DNA of 24,469 bases from an uncultured Prevotella sp. (GCA_937874345.1 CALNBT010000046.1:1-24469), one strand, 5' to 3'. Counted from the stretch's first letter, positions 16,607-24,359 are shown. Notes: a model not told the origin generated them from the letters alone. A program made the numbers and translations.

Positions 16607-17476
16607 TTATCCAATAATTTTTTCGTCCAACAATTCTTTTATCATTCCCTCTACATCGTTATCGCTAGCCGTCAGAACTTTCGTTTCTTTAGCCTGGAAT
16701 ACGATGTTACGAACAGCTTTAACTTTCGTTGGTGAACCAGCCAATCCACATTGTGTAGGATCTCCATCTACATCAGCAACCGACCATTGGTTCAATGTAA
16801 GATATGGACGTGTTTTGTACAGTTCGGTCCAAGGCTCATCACCTTTCCGTTCCATCGGACAGGTAGCATATTTAAATTTCAATATTTTCTTGACATTGCA
16901 AGGACGGCAAGGAGCAGCACTGCCATTCACTGTTATAACAACAGGCAATGGAGCTTCTACCGTTTCAATTCCACCATCGATATAACGACGAATCGTTGCC
17001 TTTCCATCAACAACACCTAAAATCTCTTCAGCATATGTTACCTGATTCAATCCAAGTTTCTCTGCTACCTGTGGCCCTACCTGTGCGGTATCACCATCAA
17101 TAGCCTGACGTCCACCAATCACCAGGTCTACATCACCAATCTTCTTGATAGCGGTAGCCAAAGCATAAGAAGTAGCCAAGGTATCGGCACCTGCAAACAA
17201 ACGGTCGGTCAACAACCATCCTGTATCAGCTCCACGATAAAGACCTTGTCTGATGATTTCGCCTGCTCTGGGAGGACCCATAGTCAAGACACCTACCGTG
17301 GAACCGGGGTTCTGGTCCTTGATGCGGAGAGCCTGCTCCAAGGCATTCAAATCTTCCGGATTGAAAATGGCAGGCAGAGCAGCTCTGTTGACAGTTCCTT
17401 CAGCCGTCATGGCGTCTTTGCCCACGTTTCTTGTGTCAGGTACTTGCTTGGCAAGTACAACGATTTTCAATTTCAT
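16607..17476 (-). CDS. etfB: Electron transfer flavoprotein, beta subunit
   Basis: A 289-residue EtfB/FixA protein, the partner of EtfA. The start is MKLKIVVLAKQVPDT, with the family's KQVPDT motif. GGRQAIDGDTAQVGPQ (residues about 122-137) is the nucleotide-binding stretch; this AIDGDTAQVGP form resembles ETFs of anaerobes that work with butyryl-CoA dehydrogenase, rather than the AMP-binding form of aerobic ETFs. EAPLPVVITVNG and the Cys pair in APCRPCNVKK follow. It is the first gene of the unit and sits just after the promoter at 17538. Electron bifurcation is possible but not shown. Confidence 0.95.
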   Translation of the reverse strand: MKLKIVVLAKQVPDTRNVGKDAMTAEGTVNRAALPAIFNPEDLNALEQALRIKDQNPGSTVGVLTMGPPRAGEIIRQGLYRGADTGWLLTDRLFAGADTLATSYALATAIKKIGDVDLVIGGRQAIDGDTAQVGPQVAEKLGLNQVTYAEEILGVVDGKATIRRYIDGGIETVEAPLPVVITVNGSAAPCRPCNVKKILKFKYATCPMERKGDEPWTELYKTRPYLTLNQWSVADVDGDPTQCGLAGSPTKVKAVRNIVFQAKETKVLTASDNDVEGMIKELLDEKIIG

Positions 17477-17537
17477 AAAATATAATTAAATGTAATTTAT
17501 CTTTTCCAAAAATGCTTTTTCGGTTAATACTTAGGCG

Positions 17538-17568
17538 CAAAAGTACGAACTTTTTGACTTTTACCAAA
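17538..17568 (-). promoter_or_regulatory. Promoter of the etfB-etfA unit (TTTG-N19-TACTTTTG)
   Basis: On the minus strand TTTG (17565-17568), a 19-nt spacer and TACTTTTG (17538-17545) make a full match to the Bacteroidetes promoter. The ATG of etfB lies 61 nt downstream of the -7 element. Confidence 0.85.
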
Positions 17569-17586
17569 ATAAATGAATCTAAAAAA

Positions 17587-17631
17587 TGCACAAACAACTC
17601 AGAATTGTGCACATATATATCCATTTGTGCA
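17587..17631. promoter_or_regulatory. Triple TTGTGCA-type repeat, candidate regulator site
   Basis: TGCACAA (17587-17593) and TTGTGCA (17605-17611) form a perfect inverted pair with an 11-nt spacer. A third copy, TTGTGCA (17625-17631), lies 20 nt (two helical turns) from the second in direct orientation. The cluster starts 18 nt upstream of the etf -33 element, a usual place for an activator. The regulator is unknown. Confidence 0.5.
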
Positions 17632-17943
17632 AAAAAGATTACGTAAAGCCCCTATTTGAAGCATTACGATCAAGAGATCGACTTGATAGAGAGCATTTTG
17701 GACTGGATACAAGGCACAAATAAATCAAGGTTCATTGGACATCATTATTGGGCGAAAATACAAAAAAGCAGAATATATCCGTGTTGGTACAATTGCTTTT
17801 GTATTGACCTTCCCGACGCGGTAATCACAGATAGGTAGCAAAAAAAAGAAGATTTTCAACACCCCATCCGAATCAGAAAACGACAGCATTAAACGCTTCC
17901 GTCAGCACCGATATTTCAGAAAGAGCACGAAAAAGTATGCCGA
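17632..17943. other. Gene-free stretch between PagL-like gene and etf promoter
   Basis: About 310 nt without a convincing gene. A 60-codon plus-strand frame starting at a TTG (17656) and ending near 17838 has a passable beginning (DQEIDLIESILDWI) but a poor, Cys- and Trp-rich remainder and no recognised family. CGATC-AAGA-GATCG (17667-17680) is a small palindrome. An A8 run near 17840 would give U8 on the minus strand, but no proper stem precedes it. Confidence 0.35.
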
Positions 17944-19167
17944 TTAATACTTACGGAGTTGATGAAAATGCCACCCAAGGCCAAACATCAAGTGGTTTGG
18001 TGTCTTGAAATTGTACAAGTTGTATCCAATATTCAAAAATAAGTTGTGCGTAACACCAATTTTCAAAGCCATTGACTCGTACCAGCCATTTAATTCGCCG
18101 TGTGCATTGACAAAGTTATGCCCTATGCCGGCATTGATGGTAAAATAAGGCATAACAAACTCGAAATGCGTTGAGAGACCAAGGGTCATTTGTTTCATGG
18201 CAGAGGGATGGGCTATATGGGCCAAATCGTTGGGTTCTTCACCAGCGGCAATGATATAATCTTCAACATACAGGTTGGAACTACTATCGTATGCACCGTC
18301 CAGAGAAAGGCCAGCATTGAACCAATGGTTCACATTATACAACGGCGAAAAACTGAACCCCACCACTCCATAGGTATCAGGCAGTGCCACTGGGCCCTCC
18401 TGAAGATAGATTCCTTGCTTTCGCCAGGCCCCATACGCCATCAAATCATAACTGACATGTTTGTGAAAAGGAGGAATTTGCTTGGCAGAAGGATAGATTT
18501 CGCGCTGACGATTGAAATAATAAGCAACACTGACACGTCCTCCCATGACATTAAGACCAGCATTTGGAATGGTGGTATTTCCGTTAGAAAAATGTGTGAC
18601 AGACAATCCGGCATTGAGATCAAACTGATTGCTGAGTCTCCAGTTAAGATAAAAATCGGCATCGATATAAGCAGTTAACTTAGAACCAATGACCATATTC
18701 TGTTTGTTAGAAATATAATTGTATGGATTCCAACCAAAGGTTAGACCAAGATTCCATTCATAATTTAGAGACAATGCTGACGTAAAACGCTTGATTCGCG
18801 CTCCTTGGAACAGGAAAGCAGAGATAGGATTGCCGAGCTGTTGGTTAAAATTGTGGTATGCTAATCCAATACCCTGATAGGAATTCTTGTATATTTGTGC
18901 TCTTTCAGTGCCTGGCGGCTCTTGTAAGGCATATTGTAATCGAGAGGTAAAAGCATGGTTCATGATGCGCCCCTCGTCGTTATTGCCGCTCAGATACTTG
19001 TTGGTATGAATAATGGACGAGGGTATGACATCCCACTCTATGCGATGAATCAAACGGTTGAAAGTATACAACGAGTCGTTTGGTTCCTCCCCGTTTACGA
19101 AAGAAACACAACTGAAAAGAGAAAAAAACAGAAATATTTTACGGATAACTGTATCGGTAGTGTGCAT
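17944..19167 (-). CDS. PagL-like outer-membrane lipid A deacylase (acyloxyacyl hydrolase family)
   Basis: A 407-residue exported protein with a signal peptide (hydrophobic IFLFFSLFSCVSFV, cleavage near NGEE). The mature part alternates short amphipathic strands and ends in an aromatic residue (RKY), as outer-membrane barrels do. VTHFSNGNTTIPNAGLN (about residues 195-211) matches the His-x-Ser-Asn catalytic motif of PagL lipid A 3-O-deacylases. The protein is about twice the length of Pseudomonas PagL, a form common in Bacteroidetes. If active it would trim lipid A acyl chains in the outer membrane. The catalytic Glu could not be placed with confidence. Confidence 0.7.
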   Translation of the reverse strand: MHTTDTVIRKIFLFFSLFSCVSFVNGEEPNDSLYTFNRLIHRIEWDVIPSSIIHTNKYLSGNNDEGRIMNHAFTSRLQYALQEPPGTERAQIYKNSYQGIGLAYHNFNQQLGNPISAFLFQGARIKRFTSALSLNYEWNLGLTFGWNPYNYISNKQNMVIGSKLTAYIDADFYLNWRLSNQFDLNAGLSVTHFSNGNTTIPNAGLNVMGGRVSVAYYFNRQREIYPSAKQIPPFHKHVSYDLMAYGAWRKQGIYLQEGPVALPDTYGVVGFSFSPLYNVNHWFNAGLSLDGAYDSSSNLYVEDYIIAAGEEPNDLAHIAHPSAMKQMTLGLSTHFEFVMPYFTINAGIGHNFVNAHGELNGWYESMALKIGVTHNLFLNIGYNLYNFKTPNHLMFGLGWHFHQLRKY

Positions 19168-19257
19168 AGATAGGTATCAGAAAAGGCGAAACAACAGGTT
19201 GTAATTCAATGGGGTGGTCGCTTTATCTCTTTTTCCCCAATCCCTATTAAAGAAGCG

Positions 19258-19281
19258 CTCCTCCATTAGAAGCAGGAGGAG
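19258..19281 (-). terminator. Hairpin after the glycine-zipper lipoprotein gene
   Basis: CTCCTCC (19258-19264) and GGAGGAG (19275-19281) form a 7-bp GC-rich stem with a 10-nt loop, 13 nt beyond the lipoprotein stop. The minus-strand tail (CGCUUCUUUAAU) is only partly U-rich, so it may leak into the PagL-like gene. Confidence 0.5.
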
Positions 19282-19294
19282 ACTTGTTTAATAA

Positions 19295-20161
19295 TTAATT
19301 TTTACGCGTAGAAATATTGAACTCACTGACTTTCGAGATGGCTTTGTTTCCTTGGATAACAGACAAGCATATCTTGGCCATGCCATCTTTCAGTTTATTG
19401 TTAGCCTTGATGACGGCCGTATAACGAATACCGGCATTGGGCTCAAGTTTTTCTATGTGCATACCTGGAGAGATATACAGATTCTTGTTACCCGATGCCT
19501 CCAGCACAGCAGGTTGGATATCAAAAAGTGTTCGTTGCCCTCTATTATAGATTTCGAAAATCACTTTGCAGATTTCATTCCTTGAGATGACATTGTCCTG
19601 ATTATTATCAACAAACCGAGCATTCCTGATTTCGATATTTGGCGCATAATCCAATCCCTTTGCCAAATCATCTATACTGGAACTTTGAGGCAATTGGGTA
19701 ATAGGTTGCTGTGCGCTATAGTTACCGGTATAGTCTTTTCCATTAAAGTCGTAAAGACGGTCATCACCACTATTGTTTGCATCAAACCCACTTTCAGGCT
19801 GTCCTTGTTGCGGCTGTTGATAGTCGTTTGAACGATTGTCTTGCTGAAATTGGTTTTGTTGATCTTGTTGGCGTTGTTGGCGTTCGTAAGCGCGCTGTTC
19901 CTTATCGCGTTGATAACGATCTAAATCATCGATGCGCTGACGGTCGGCCGTTGCGCCAATAGCTTCACCGATGATTGCTCCGCCTGCCATTCCAACAATC
20001 GTTCCGATGTCGCTACCGCGAGGTCCACCCGTGATACCACCGATAGCACTACCCAGGATAGAGCCCAATGTAGAACCGGTATAGGCTCCGCTAGCTGCGT
20101 AAGAAACGCAACTGCTGATGGTAAAAGTAACTCCAACAGCCAATATTATACCTTTATTCAT
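19295..20161 (-). CDS. Glycine-zipper lipoprotein with Q-rich linker
   Basis: A 288-residue lipoprotein with lipobox ISSC (Cys18). Residues 24-70 are a glycine zipper (GSILGSAIGGITGGPRG, GMAGGAIIGEAIGA), the kind of segment that inserts in membranes in SlyB/OmpA-associated lipoproteins. Next comes a charged, Gln-rich coiled-coil-like linker (about 74-125). The C-terminal domain contains DNNQDNVISRNE, a calcium-binding EF-hand loop with Asp/Asn/Asp and Glu at the usual places, followed by a beta-rich stretch (IFEIYNRGQRTLFDIQ) that resembles a CARDB-like immunoglobulin fold. A structural role in the outer membrane or periplasm is likely. No specific function can be assigned. Confidence 0.85.
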   Translation of the reverse strand: MNKGIILAVGVTFTISSCVSYAASGAYTGSTLGSILGSAIGGITGGPRGSDIGTIVGMAGGAIIGEAIGATADRQRIDDLDRYQRDKEQRAYERQQRQQDQQNQFQQDNRSNDYQQPQQGQPESGFDANNSGDDRLYDFNGKDYTGNYSAQQPITQLPQSSSIDDLAKGLDYAPNIEIRNARFVDNNQDNVISRNEICKVIFEIYNRGQRTLFDIQPAVLEASGNKNLYISPGMHIEKLEPNAGIRYTAVIKANNKLKDGMAKICLSVIQGNKAISKVSEFNISTRKN

Positions 20162-20268
20162 GATTATTTGTTTTATGTAAAACCACTATCATGAGAACGG
20201 GCTATAGTGTCTACAAAATTCTACCCATCCAGGAGAGAACCAACGCTTCCCATCTTTTCATGACATCA

Positions 20269-20295
20269 CAAAGTTAATGACTATATACAGAACAA
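20269..20295 (-). promoter_or_regulatory. Candidate promoter of the glycine-zipper lipoprotein
   Basis: TAACTTTG on the minus strand (20269-20276) matches the -7 consensus; a TTG (20293-20295) lies 16 nt upstream, shorter than usual. The resulting leader of about 100 nt holds CACTAT-N14-ATAGTG (20184-20209). Confidence 0.45.
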
Positions 20296-20384
20296 CGGGG
20301 TACGTTTCCCGAAAGTATGATAGGGAAAACCCTAAATATACGATTATGATATCCTCTCAGAAGTCAATAAGAAACAACAATCAG

Positions 20385-20588
20385 CTAAATTGCATCAAAT
20401 CCCTTCGTACTATTGGTTTTGAGAATATCCTTTAAGCTCATTTCTTCTTGTATAGCATGGTCACCATGTGCAGGTGTCTCCAACTCTGACTCAAGTGGAT
20501 GGTAACTAAAAAGCCGATCGTGAACAACTCCGCATCCCCATCCCAACAAAGCTATCGCTAAAAAAACGAATAACACGACAATTTCCAT
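20385..20588 (-). CDS. Small single-helix membrane protein, unknown
   Basis: A 67-residue protein that starts with an N-terminal transmembrane helix (IVVLFVFLAIALLGWGCGVV, residues 3-22) and continues as an acidic, His-containing tail with HPLESELETPAHGD and ending in TKGFDAI. There is no long charged N-terminus and no lipobox followed by Cys at a standard place, so it is probably a membrane anchor rather than a secreted protein. A -7 match (TATATTTG) lies at 20613-20620, 25 nt before the ATG, supporting expression. No family recognised. Confidence 0.55.
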   Translation of the reverse strand: MEIVVLFVFLAIALLGWGCGVVHDRLFSYHPLESELETPAHGDHAIQEEMSLKDILKTNSTKGFDAI

Positions 20589-20612
20589 AAGCCTTCATGC
20601 ATTAGTGTATGG

Positions 20613-20620
20613 CAAATATA
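20613..20620 (-). promoter_or_regulatory. Candidate -7 element (TATATTTG) for the small membrane protein
   Basis: TATATTTG on the minus strand fits TAnnTTTG, but no TTTG is found at the usual distance upstream. Confidence 0.4.
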
Positions 20621-20709
20621 GTAAATTGCACTGAAAAAAGCTAGGATTATCAAAAAATATTCAGCAAACACAATTTCCTCTTCCAATATTTAAACACATT
20701 TGAGAAATG

Positions 20710-20742
20710 ACATCTGCGCACAGTAAGTGATGGGGCAGATGT
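20710..20742. repeat. 8-bp inverted repeat in the gap before rplQ
   Basis: ACATCTGC (20710-20717) and GCAGATGT (20735-20742) form a perfect 8-bp stem with a 17-nt loop. It sits outside known genes, between the small membrane protein promoter and the rplQ terminator, with no T run on either side. Confidence 0.5.
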
Positions 20743-20804
20743 ATTCAGCAACGTAAATGAACATCATAAAGAGAATGATCTTCAATAGCCATAACTAATT
20801 GTGC

Positions 20805-20839
20805 AAAAAAAAACGCTTCCTTCCAAATGGAAGAAAGCG
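20805..20839 (-). terminator. Terminator of the ribosomal protein operon
   Basis: Arms 20814-20824 and 20829-20839 form an 11-bp stem with one U-G wobble on the minus strand and a 4-nt loop, followed by U9 (20805-20813). It lies 31 nt after the rplQ stop and closes the operon. Confidence 0.93.
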
Positions 20840-20870
20840 AATATAGCGTATGTTTGGATAAACAAAGAGT

Positions 20871-21407
20871 TTATTCAGCAGCGTTTTGTTCAGCAGTTTC
20901 AACCTGAGAAGCTTCAACTTCAGTAGCCTTTTCCTCTGTCTTTGGAGCTTCTGCTGTTGTCGTCTCAACTGTTTCAGCTTGAGCGGCAGTTGATTTACGA
21001 CTACGACGTGTTTTCTTAACAGCCTTACCTGCTGTCTTAGCCATGTTATCGTCGAAATCAACCAACTCAATAAATGCAATCTGAGCTGCATCTCCCAAAC
21101 GAGAGCCGAGCTTGATTACACGCGTATAACCACCTGGGCGGTCAGCTACTTTAGGAGCAACGGTCTGAAACAATTCTGTTACAGCAAATTTATCTTGCAG
21201 ATAACGGAAAACAACACGACGAGAATTTGTCGTATCTTCCTTAGAACGTGTAATCAGCGGCTCTACATATGTCTTCAAAGCTTTCGCCTTGGCCAAGGTC
21301 GTAGTGATTCTTTTGTGCATGATCAAAGAGGTTGCCATGTTTGCCAACATAGCACTGCGATGAGGAGCAGTACGACCTAAGTGGTTAAATTTTTTATTGT
21401 GTCTCAT
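20871..21407 (-). CDS. rplQ: 50S ribosomal protein L17 (bL17)
   Basis: A 178-residue protein of the large subunit, near the peptide exit tunnel. The conserved core is intact: MRHNKKFNHLGRTAPHR at the start, LITTLAKAK-like helix TTTLAKAKALKTYVEPLIT, and RPGGYTRVIKLGSRLGDAA (about 91-109). After about residue 125 comes an extension rich in Ala, Glu and Thr (AETVETTTAEAPKTEEKATE) not found in E. coli L17; Bacteroidetes L17 often has such a tail. Last gene of the operon. Confidence 0.98.
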   Translation of the reverse strand: MRHNKKFNHLGRTAPHRSAMLANMATSLIMHKRITTTLAKAKALKTYVEPLITRSKEDTTNSRRVVFRYLQDKFAVTELFQTVAPKVADRPGGYTRVIKLGSRLGDAAQIAFIELVDFDDNMAKTAGKAVKKTRRSRKSTAAQAETVETTTAEAPKTEEKATEVEASQVETAEQNAAE

Positions 21408-21448
21408 TTTTCGTTTTGTTCATTTGTGGATATGAGCAATACTTCGTA

Positions 21449-22441
21449 TTATTCCTTATCCAATTTATACTTTGAAATATCGGTTCCAAACGACAGATTC
21501 AGACTCTCGAGCAAATCATCAAGCTCTGAGAGCGATTTCTTACCAAAGTTGCGGAACTTCAAGAGATCAGTCTTATTATACTGAACCAAGTCACCAAGAG
21601 TTTCTACATCTGCGGCCTTCAAACAATTGAGCGCACGAACACTAAGGTTCATGTCAACCAATTTTGTTTTGAGCAATTGACGCATATGGAGAACCTCCTC
21701 GTCAAATTCCTGATTCGTATCTTGATCTTGACTTTCCAATGTTATCTTTTCATCAGAGAACAGCATAAAGTGATAGATCAGGATCTTGGCAGCCTCTTTA
21801 AGAGCATCCTTGGGGGAGATGGAACCATCCGTCGTGACTTCAACAATCAGTTTATCATAATCGGTCTTTTGCTCAACACGATATGGCTCAACTGCATATT
21901 TTACATTTCGGATTGGGGTGTAGATTGAATCGATTGGCAGTACATTCACATCAGTTACAAACTGGCGGTTCTCATCAGCAGGAACGTATCCACGCCCTTT
22001 GTTAACAGATAAGTCAATTTGCATGGATGCTTTAGGATCTAAATGACAAATCACCAAATCAGGGTTTAACACTTCAAATCCAGTCAGATACTTACCGATA
22101 TCACCTGCTTTGAATTCGGTCGAATTCTCTACGGTGATACTAACTTTCTCATTCTCGAATTCTTCTACTACTTGCTTGAATCGCACTTGTTTGAGATTCA
22201 AGATAATGTTGGTTACATCTTCCTTAACACCGGGAACTGAAGAAAACTCATGCTCAACACCGCTGATACGGATTGTGTTGATAGCATAGCCTTCAAGCGA
22301 TGAAAGGAGAATGCGTCGCAATGAATTACCGATAGTAATACCAAAGCCGGGCTCGAGAGGACGAAATTCGAATTTACCGAACTTATCGTCAGCCTCCAAC
22401 ATTACAACTTTATCAGGTTTTTGAAATGCTAATATCGCCAT
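21449..22441 (-). CDS. rpoA: DNA-directed RNA polymerase subunit alpha
   Basis: A 330-residue alpha subunit. The N-terminal domain (about 1-230) dimerises and scaffolds beta and beta-prime, with FRPLEPGFGITIGNSLRRIL and LSSLEGYAI as hallmarks. A linker follows, then the C-terminal domain (about 265-320) with LSVRALNCLKAADVETLGDL and FRNFGKKSLSELDDLL, which contacts UP elements and activators. The start lies 12 nt after the rpsD stop; 41 nt separate it from rplQ. Confidence 0.99.
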   Translation of the reverse strand: MAILAFQKPDKVVMLEADDKFGKFEFRPLEPGFGITIGNSLRRILLSSLEGYAINTIRISGVEHEFSSVPGVKEDVTNIILNLKQVRFKQVVEEFENEKVSITVENSTEFKAGDIGKYLTGFEVLNPDLVICHLDPKASMQIDLSVNKGRGYVPADENRQFVTDVNVLPIDSIYTPIRNVKYAVEPYRVEQKTDYDKLIVEVTTDGSISPKDALKEAAKILIYHFMLFSDEKITLESQDQDTNQEFDEEVLHMRQLLKTKLVDMNLSVRALNCLKAADVETLGDLVQYNKTDLLKFRNFGKKSLSELDDLLESLNLSFGTDISKYKLDKE

Positions 22442-22453
22442 TAATTTAATGAT

Positions 22454-23059
22454 TTATTTAGAGTACAACTCAACGATTAATTGTTCCTTAATGTTCTCAG
22501 GGATGTCAGCCCTTTCTGGCTGATGCAAGAGCTTACCGCTCTTGGTTGCTTCGTCCCATTCAATCCAAGGATACTTGCTATGGTTGAAACCTGCCAAAGA
22601 TACTTCGACAACCTCAAGAGACTTAGATCTCTCACGTACACCAACGATTTGACCCGGCTTAACAGCATAAGAAGGAATATTGACAACTGCACCATCTACA
22701 ACGATATGCTTGTGACCCACCAACTGGCGAGCAGCTGCGCGTGTAGGAGCGATACCAAGACGGAATACGATGTTGTCCAATCTACTTTCAAGGTTCTGAA
22801 GAAGTACCTCACCAGTAATACCTTCAGCCTTAGCTGATTTCATGAACATATTACGGAACTGACGCTCAAGCACACCATAGGTATACTTAGCTTTTTGCTT
22901 CTCTGCCAACATGGCACCGTACTCAGATTGTTTCTTTCTACGGTTATTACCATGCTGTCCAGGAGGGAAGTTTCTCTTGGACAAAACTTTGTCAGCGCCA
23001 AAGATGGGTTCTCCAAATCGACGTGCAATTTTAGATTTCGGGCCTATATATCTTGCCAT
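22454..23059 (-). CDS. rpsD: 30S ribosomal protein S4 (uS4)
   Basis: A 201-residue primary 16S rRNA-binding protein. It starts MARYIGPKSKIARRFGE and has the S4 RNA-binding domain with LESRLDNIVFRLG, ARQLVGHKHIVVDG and VNIPSYAVKPGQ. No zinc-binding Cys cluster is seen in the N-terminal part, so it is the zinc-free form. In E. coli S4 also controls its operon; whether that holds here is unknown. Confidence 0.99.
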   Translation of the reverse strand: MARYIGPKSKIARRFGEPIFGADKVLSKRNFPPGQHGNNRRKKQSEYGAMLAEKQKAKYTYGVLERQFRNMFMKSAKAEGITGEVLLQNLESRLDNIVFRLGIAPTRAAARQLVGHKHIVVDGAVVNIPSYAVKPGQIVGVRERSKSLEVVEVSLAGFNHSKYPWIEWDEATKSGKLLHQPERADIPENIKEQLIVELYSK

Positions 23060-23125
23060 AATATAAAAATAATCTTTTTTTGTTTGATAATAGAGAGCAG
23101 GCTTGAAGCCATACTCTCCATAAGT

Positions 23126-23515
23126 TTATACCTTACGTCTTTTCGGTGGGCGACATCCATTGTGTGGCAATGGTGTAACGTCTACAATTTCAGTTACCTC
23201 AATACCTGCACCATGTACGGCACGAATAGCAGATTCACGACCGTTGCCTGGACCTTTTACGAAAGCTTTCACTTTACGCAAGCCCAAGTCGAATGCTACT
23301 TTTGCGCAATCCTCGCCTGCCATTTGAGCTGCATACGGGGTATTCTTCTTTGAGCCACGAAAGCCCATCTTACCTGCTGAAGACCAAGAGATGATTTGTC
23401 CCTCACTATTAGCCAAAGACACAATAATGTTATTGAATGAGCTGTGAACATGTAACTGCCCAACTGCATCAATCTTTACATTTCTTTTCTTAGATGTTGC
23501 TGTTTTTTTTGCCAT
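23126..23515 (-). CDS. rpsK: 30S ribosomal protein S11 (uS11)
   Basis: A 129-residue protein of the small-subunit platform. Conserved stretches: VHSSFNNIIVSLANSEGQII, SSAGKMGFRGSKKNTPYAAQ, VKGPGNGRESAIRA and the C-terminal HNGCRPPKRRKV. It is the only gene in the window with a strong Shine-Dalgarno sequence (see 23524-23529), which is unusual for this phylum. Confidence 0.99.
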   Translation of the reverse strand: MAKKTATSKKRNVKIDAVGQLHVHSSFNNIIVSLANSEGQIISWSSAGKMGFRGSKKNTPYAAQMAGEDCAKVAFDLGLRKVKAFVKGPGNGRESAIRAVHGAGIEVTEIVDVTPLPHNGCRPPKRRKV

Positions 23516-23523
23516 TGTTAATT

Positions 23524-23529
23524 TCCTCC
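23524..23529 (-). promoter_or_regulatory. Strong Shine-Dalgarno sequence of rpsK (GGAGGA)
   Basis: GGAGGA on the minus strand lies 8 nt before the rpsK ATG, within the 17-nt gap after rpsM. Bacteroidetes seldom use this signal, because the anti-Shine-Dalgarno end of 16S rRNA is held by ribosomal proteins in the ribosome. Confidence 0.75.
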
Positions 23530-23532
23530 AAA

Positions 23533-23913
23533 TTACTTAGTAGCTTTCTTCTTGTTAGCAACAGTCTTCTTCCTACCCTTACGCGTACGAGCATTATTCT
23601 TAGTACTCTGACCGCGAACAGGAAGACCATTACGATGTCTCACTCCACGATAGCAACCGATATCCATCAGTCGTTTGATGTTCATTTGGATCTCTGAACG
23701 GAGATCACCTTCAACTTTGAATTCTGCGCCGATAATTTCGCGGATGCTGGCTGCCTGATCGTCGGTCCAATCACTGACCTTCAAGTCTTTGTCTACGCCT
23801 GCCTTATCCAATATCTTTGCTGAACTACTTCGACCGATACCATAGATATAGGTCAATGCGATTTCGCCACGCTTGTTTTGGGGCAAATCTACTCCAACAA
23901 TTCTTATTGCCAT
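23533..23913 (-). CDS. rpsM: 30S ribosomal protein S13 (uS13)
   Basis: A 126-residue protein of the small-subunit head that contacts the P-site tRNA and the L5/L31 bridge. MAIRIVGVDLPQNKRGEI and the helix-hairpin-helix YIYGIGRSSSAKIL open the protein; RHRNGLPVRGQSTKNNARTR and a Lys-rich tail close it. The 92-nt gap before it (to rpmJ) is AT-rich and holds a weak hairpin (TTTTAAA and TTTAAAA near 23943-23967). Confidence 0.99.
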   Translation of the reverse strand: MAIRIVGVDLPQNKRGEIALTYIYGIGRSSSAKILDKAGVDKDLKVSDWTDDQAASIREIIGAEFKVEGDLRSEIQMNIKRLMDIGCYRGVRHRNGLPVRGQSTKNNARTRKGRKKTVANKKKATK

Positions 23914-24005
23914 TTGTAAATAATGTTAATTAAAATACTTCTTTTAAATTTTTCAAGTTTAAAAATATCAATTCACATCAATATTCATAAGCTCTACTTT
24001 TCGCT

Positions 24006-24122
24006 TTAACCCTGACGTAATTTGTACTTAGGATTTTTTTTGTTGATAACGAACAAACGACCTTTTCGACGAACGATTTTACAGTCGGGAGTACGTTTCT
24101 TTAATGATGCTCTAGTCTTCAT
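24006..24122 (-). CDS. rpmJ: 50S ribosomal protein L36 (bL36)
   Basis: A 38-residue protein read directly from the minus strand: MKTRASLKKRTPDCKIVRRK, followed by GRLFVINKKNPKYKLRQG. The ordinary C+ form of L36 binds zinc with three Cys and one His. Here only one Cys (Cys14) remains, so this is the zinc-free form. It lies between infA and rpsM, as in other Bacteroidetes. Confidence 0.97.
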   Translation of the reverse strand: MKTRASLKKRTPDCKIVRRKGRLFVINKKNPKYKLRQG

Positions 24123-24138
24123 ATATCTTTTGCTTAAT

Positions 24139-24357
24139 TTATTTGTATCTGAAAACAATTCTGCCTTTGGTCAAATCGTAAGGGCTCATTTCAACCTTTA
24201 CCTTGTCACCGGGCAAAATCTTAATATAGTGCATTCTCATCTTACCGGAAATATGTGCGATAATCTGAACACCGTTTTCCAATTCTACTCGGAACATCGC
24301 ATTAGATAGATTCTCTACGATTGTTCCATCCTGCTGTATAGCGGATTGTTTAGCCAT
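24139..24357 (-). CDS. infA: Translation initiation factor IF-1
   Basis: A 72-residue S1/OB-fold protein that sits in the ribosomal A site during initiation. MAKQSAIQQDGTIVENL, FRVELENG, ISGKMRMHYIKILPGDKV and LTKGRIVFRYK match the family along its full length. The start codon is only 2 nt past the map stop, so the two are likely translationally coupled. Confidence 0.99.
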   Translation of the reverse strand: MAKQSAIQQDGTIVENLSNAMFRVELENGVQIIAHISGKMRMHYIKILPGDKVKVEMSPYDLTKGRIVFRYK

Positions 24358-24359
24358 AT

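Noticed and set aside
17656..17838. A 60-codon plus-strand frame starting with TTG.
   Set aside because: It has no ATG, a Cys- and Trp-rich implausible tail, no promoter and no recognised family.
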